Positions 3,167 through 6,072 of a stretch of DNA of 6,072 bases are shown piece by piece (position 1 is the stretch's first letter; the number at the start of each line of letters is the position of its first letter). A program made the translations under genes and the position numbers. Source of the DNA: CAYJQO01 sp964372445 (GTDB taxonomy: Bacteria; Patescibacteriota; Minisyncoccia; UBA6257; GWB1-50-10); assembly GCA_964372445.1 (NCBI GenBank), contig CAYJQO010000031.1, positions 1 to 6,072 on the forward strand, in the 5' to 3' direction. The notes under the pieces were generated by a model that saw nothing but the letters and a program-made list of their open reading frames with translations, ran no database searches and had not been told where the DNA came from.

Positions 3167-4864
3167 ATGGCGAGTGACGTCGAGCACATCAAGGCCAAGC
3201 TTGACATCGTCGAGCTCATCCGCTCCTACCTCTCCCTCCAGCCGGCGGGTAAGAACTTCAAGGCGCTCTGCCCCTTCCACCAGGAGAAGACCCCATCCTT
3301 CATTGTTTCTCCCGACCGTCAGCTGTGGCACTGCTTCGGATGTGGCGAGGGAGGTGATGGGATCAAGTTCCTCATGCGGTACGAGAACCTGGAGTTCCCG
3401 GAGGCGCTGCGCGTGCTCGCGGAGCGCGTCGGGGTTGAGCTCCAGTCCTTGAGCTCGCGGGAGCAGCGAGAGTACGGGGTGCTCTTCGACATCCATGACG
3501 CGGCGAGCAAGTTCTACCAGGGCGAGCTCGCGCGGCAACCGGATGCGCTTGGCTACCTTCGCGATCGCGGCTTGAGCGATGACACGGTGCGGGAGTTCGA
3601 GCTTGGGTTTGCAACCGGCGGCGAGTCGCTCACGGTCCACCTCCTGCGCTCAGGCTTTGATGTGGGGAGCATTGCCCGGGCGGGTCTCGCCCAGAAGAAC
3701 ACCGCGGGGCTCTACCGAGACCGCTTCGGCGGCCGGATTGTCTTCCCGATTGCAAGCGCCGTCGGGAAAACGGTTGCCTTCACCGGCCGCCTCCTCCCGG
3801 CGGTTGCGGCGGCCAACCCCGATGCCCCAAAGTACCTCAACAGCCCGGAGACGCCAATCTACCAGAAGTCCAAGATCCTCTACGGTTTCCACCGCTCCAA
3901 GGGAGATATTGCCCGGGAGCGTGCCGCGGTGGTGGTAGAGGGCCAAATGGATCTGCTTCTGGCGTGGCAGGCGGGGGTTCACCACGTGGTGGCAGTTTCG
4001 GGGACGGGGCTCACCTCCCAGCACCTAGATCGGCTCCGGCGCCTCGCGGACACGGTGCTCATGAGCTTCGATAACGATGATGCGGGGGTCCGGGCGCTCG
4101 AGCGCAGCTTGGAAACGCTCACCCCCTTTGATTTCCACGTCCGGGTGATTGACCTGGGGCAGTTCAAGGACCCGGCGGAAGCGGCGCAGCAGGAGCCCGG
4201 GTTCCTCTCACGCGCCATCCAGGAAGCCAGGCCAGCGTTTGCCCACCTCTTCGCTCATTACTTTTCGGGCGGTGAGCCGGGGAAAGATATCGCGGCCCGG
4301 AAGCGGACGGTGCGGCACCTCCTCGGGATGGTACAGCGGCTCAAGAGCGCGGTGGAACAGGCTGCATGGATCAAGGCACTGGCCAGCCACTCGGGGGTTT
4401 CCGAGGTGGCGCTCCTCGCCGAGCTTACCAACCTGCCCCGGGCGAAGCGGGAGTGGAGCGGATTGGGTGAGGCCGCCGAGGCACCGAAAGCGGTCGAGCG
4501 GATTGAGGTGGTCGCGAACCGCCTGCTCATCCTAGCGTTTACAGATGATCGGTTCCTTGCTACGCTTCGGGAACGGCAATCGTGGCTCCCGTCCGCCTAC
4601 CAGCGCTTGGTTCAGAACCCCGCCTCTGGCGAGGCGGACCTTTTCCATATGCAGGCGAGCCACCTTGCGGAGAGCGGGGATGTTGCCGGCGAGTTTGAAG
4701 AGCTGCTGCGACAGCTAAACCTCGAACGGCTCAAGCGCGAGCAGGCGGCGATTCGCGATGAAATGCGTCGCGCCGAGCAGCGGGGAGATGAAGCAACCCA
4801 TGCCGGCGCACTGGAGCGGTTTAAAACCATCGCGGGTGAGATCAACAAGCTCACGGTGCGGTGA
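3167..4864 (+). CDS. dnaG: DNA primase DnaG
   Basis: DNA primase, 565 residues, makes RNA primers at the replication fork and normally binds the replicative helicase. The N-terminal CHC2 zinc-binding domain shows Cys35, His38, Cys56 and Cys59 in 'CPFHQEKTPSF' and 'WHCFGCGEGGD'. The catalytic core has 'RDRFGGRIVFPI' (184-195) and 'KYLNSPETPIYQKSKILYGF' (about 221-240). The TOPRIM fold has Glu258 in 'VVVEGQMD' and the acidic pair Asp302 and Asp304 in 'SFDNDDAG', the metal-binding residues. The C-terminal 120 or so residues are charged and helical, as expected of a helicase-interaction region, but too diverged to align by eye. Length is normal for the family. ATG 3167 follows AAGG (3159-3162) at a short distance and the protein starts in the usual way for DnaG. 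It is the first gene of a pair with rpoD, GC-rich and intact. Confidence 0.97.
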   Translation: MASDVEHIKAKLDIVELIRSYLSLQPAGKNFKALCPFHQEKTPSFIVSPDRQLWHCFGCGEGGDGIKFLMRYENLEFPEALRVLAERVGVELQSLSSREQREYGVLFDIHDAASKFYQGELARQPDALGYLRDRGLSDDTVREFELGFATGGESLTVHLLRSGFDVGSIARAGLAQKNTAGLYRDRFGGRIVFPIASAVGKTVAFTGRLLPAVAAANPDAPKYLNSPETPIYQKSKILYGFHRSKGDIARERAAVVVEGQMDLLLAWQAGVHHVVAVSGTGLTSQHLDRLRRLADTVLMSFDNDDAGVRALERSLETLTPFDFHVRVIDLGQFKDPAEAAQQEPGFLSRAIQEARPAFAHLFAHYFSGGEPGKDIAARKRTVRHLLGMVQRLKSAVEQAAWIKALASHSGVSEVALLAELTNLPRAKREWSGLGEAAEAPKAVERIEVVANRLLILAFTDDRFLATLRERQSWLPSAYQRLVQNPASGEADLFHMQASHLAESGDVAGEFEELLRQLNLERLKREQAAIRDEMRRAEQRGDEATHAGALERFKTIAGEINKLTVR

Positions 4865-4867
4865 GGT
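4863..4867 (+). promoter_or_regulatory. rpoD ribosome binding site overlapping the dnaG stop codon
   Basis: GAGGT lies 6 bases before the rpoD ATG and shares bases with the dnaG TGA (4862-4864). Ribosomes finishing dnaG stop on the rpoD SD, which favours translational coupling. No promoter or terminator fits in the 9-base gap, but a promoter inside dnaG cannot be excluded by eye. Confidence 0.7.
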
Positions 4868-4873
4868 AAACCT

Positions 4874-6072
4874 ATGGCAAAGCAACGGAAACAGAGCAAG
4901 AAACGGCGCCGACCCGCGCCGAAACGCTCTAGGCGCAAGCAGGGGCAATCGCCGGTCCGTACGGTGGCTCGGCGGGTGGCGAGGAAGCGCCGCAAGGATT
5001 TCCCGCTTCGCGAAGAGTACCTCCAGCACCTCGACGAGCTGGTCCGCCGCGGCCGCGGCCGCGGGTTCGTCACCGATGCCGAGGTGCTGGGGTTCTTCCC
5101 GCACATTGAGAAGAACCTATCGTTCCTTGAGGAGGTCTACGGGCGACTGGAGCGGGAAGGGGTGAAGGTGAAGGAGACAAGCCCGCTCGCGGCTCGGGTG
5201 AGCCGGGATGAGGTAACGACCGAAGAGCTCAAGCGGGCGACACACGTCGAAGCTGACCTCCCCGATGCGGTCCAGATGTACCTCAAGGAGATCGGGAAAA
5301 CTGCGCTCCTCACCTCGAAGGAGGAGAAGGAGCTCGCGAAGCGGAACGAGCAGGGTGATGAGGCGGCGCGCAAACGGCTGATCCAGGCCAACTTACGGCT
5401 CGTGGTCTCGATCGCGAAGCGCTACGTGAACCGGTCGCCGCACCTCTCCATCCTTGACCTCATCCAGGAGGGGAACATTGGGCTCTCGCGCGCGGTAGAC
5501 AAGTTTGACTACCGCAAGGGGTTCAAGTTCTCTACCTACGCGACGTGGTGGATCCGGCAAGCGGTGACCCGAGCCCTGGCGGACTACTCGCGCACGATCC
5601 GGATCCCCGTGCACATGGTGGAGACCATCACCAAGTACACCCAGACGAAGCGGCGTCTCATGCAGGAGCTCGGCCGTGAGGCGCTCCCGGAGGAAATCGC
5701 GACAGAGCTGAACATTGATGTCGAGAAGGTCCACTACATCCAGAAGATCTCCCAAGAGGTGATCTCGCTTGAGACCCCGATCGGGGACGACGACGAGGAT
5801 TCCACCCTCTCCGACTTCATTAAAGATGAGCAGAGCTTGGGGCCGGACCAGCTGGCCTCCCATGCGCTCCTCCGCGACCAGATCAGAGAAATTATGGTCG
5901 ATTTGACCGAGCGAGAGCGGAAAATCCTATCGCTGCGGTTCGGGTTCGAGGATGGGATCACCCATACGCTCGAAGAGGTGGGGAAGGTGTTCGGGGTAAC
6001 CCGCGAGCGCATCCGGCAGATTGAGGCGAAGGCTCTGGAGAAGATCCGCCAGCACCGGAAGGTGAAGAAGCT
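4874..6072 (+). CDS. rpoD: Primary RNA polymerase sigma factor RpoD (3' end cut by window)
   Basis: Primary sigma70-type factor directing RNA polymerase to housekeeping promoters. 399 codons are present and the frame is open at the window end, probably just before its natural stop. Residues 1-41 are a very basic tail (Lys/Arg-rich). A region 1.1-like domain lies at about 47-100 ('YLQHLDELV', '[18 protein letters not shown]'). Region 1.2 is about 131-165; region 2 about 166-243, with core-binding '[20 protein letters not shown]' and melting/-10 helix '[19 protein letters not shown]' (219-237). The residues that read the -10 box in E. coli (Gln437, Thr440) are kept as Gln229 and Thr232, and the extended -10 contacts as His247 and Glu250. 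Region 3 follows, then the finger '[18 protein letters not shown]' (298-315) and the region 4 helix-turn-helix '[19 protein letters not shown]' (366-384). No non-conserved insert between regions 1.2 and 2.1. The usual 'ADQART' is 'ADYSRT' here. It is the second gene of the operon with dnaG. Confidence 0.97.
   Translation, partial: MAKQRKQSKKRRRPAPKRSRRKQGQSPVRTVARRVARKRRKDFPLREEYLQHLDELVRRGRGRGFVTDAEVLGFFPHIEKNLSFLEEVYGRLEREGVKVKETSPLAARVSRDEVTTEELKRATHVEADLPDAVQMYLKEIGKTALLTSKEEKELAKRNEQGDEAARKRLIQANLRLVVSIAKRYVNRSPHLSILDLIQEGNIGLSRAVDKFDYRKGFKFSTYATWWIRQAVTRALADYSRTIRIPVHMVETITKYTQTKRRLMQELGREALPEEIATELNIDVEKVHYIQKISQEVISLETPIGDDDEDSTLSDFIKDEQSLGPDQLASHALLRDQIREIMVDLTERERKILSLRFGFEDGITHTLEEVGKVFGVTRERIRQIEAKALEKIRQHRKVKK

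Noticed and set aside
2978..3640. 220-residue open frame on the minus strand
   Set aside because: It lies opposite dnaG and its terminator; a by-product of GC-rich codon use, with no recognisable domain.
5393..5863. 156-residue open frame on the minus strand
   Set aside because: It is antisense to the most conserved part of rpoD and is explained by that gene's codon bias.

Overview
The window reads as a piece of a bacterial chromosome, most likely from a Patescibacteria (CPR) lineage, Parcubacteria-like. The main evidence is the sigma factor at the right edge. It is short and has no large non-conserved insert. Its variants '[16 protein letters not shown]' after region 2.1, '[14 protein letters not shown]' in region 3 and '[13 protein letters not shown]' in the finger match my memory of CPR RpoD proteins. 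The dnaG-rpoD pair and a short TTCGACA...GCTCA hairpin repeat common in such genomes agree with this. The assignment rests on recall of families, not on a search.

Layout. Bases 1-687 hold a PGDYG-like gene interrupted by one in-frame amber codon, followed by a strong terminator. Bases 688-1949 hold a patatin-like lipase gene (970-1815) set among repeats: a two-module palindromic element on each side in opposite orientations, a 13-base direct repeat on each side, and a 21-base sequence that is intact at 57-77 but split by a palindromic element at 1876-1940. Bases 1950-2334 hold a small cysteine-containing orphan gene. Its Shine-Dalgarno sequence can be buried in a long nested hairpin, and a clean terminator follows. 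Bases 2323-2796 hold a four-helix DoxX-like membrane protein gene, with an extended -10 promoter that starts inside the preceding terminator and a perfect inverted repeat across the expected start of transcription.

Bases 2877-3124 form a compact transcription unit of their own: a perfect DnaA box against a TATAAT promoter, a foldable leader, a 21-residue lysine-rich peptide and a very strong terminator. It occupies the place that rpsU has in the classical rpsU-dnaG-rpoD operon. Bases 3167-6072 hold dnaG (DNA primase) and rpoD (primary sigma factor, cut by the window end). They lie 9 bases apart, with the rpoD ribosome binding site overlapping the dnaG stop codon, so they are surely co-transcribed and probably translationally coupled.

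The dnaG-rpoD half is GC-rich and dense. The left half is visibly more AT-rich, is made of single genes each with its own terminator, and carries all the repeats: an accessory strip joined to a core housekeeping operon. I see no CRISPR array, tRNA, rRNA, transposase or integrase. The most interesting material is non-coding: the covarying repeat with its apparent filled and empty sites, the SD-occluding leader, and the DnaA-box/leader/mini-peptide unit.
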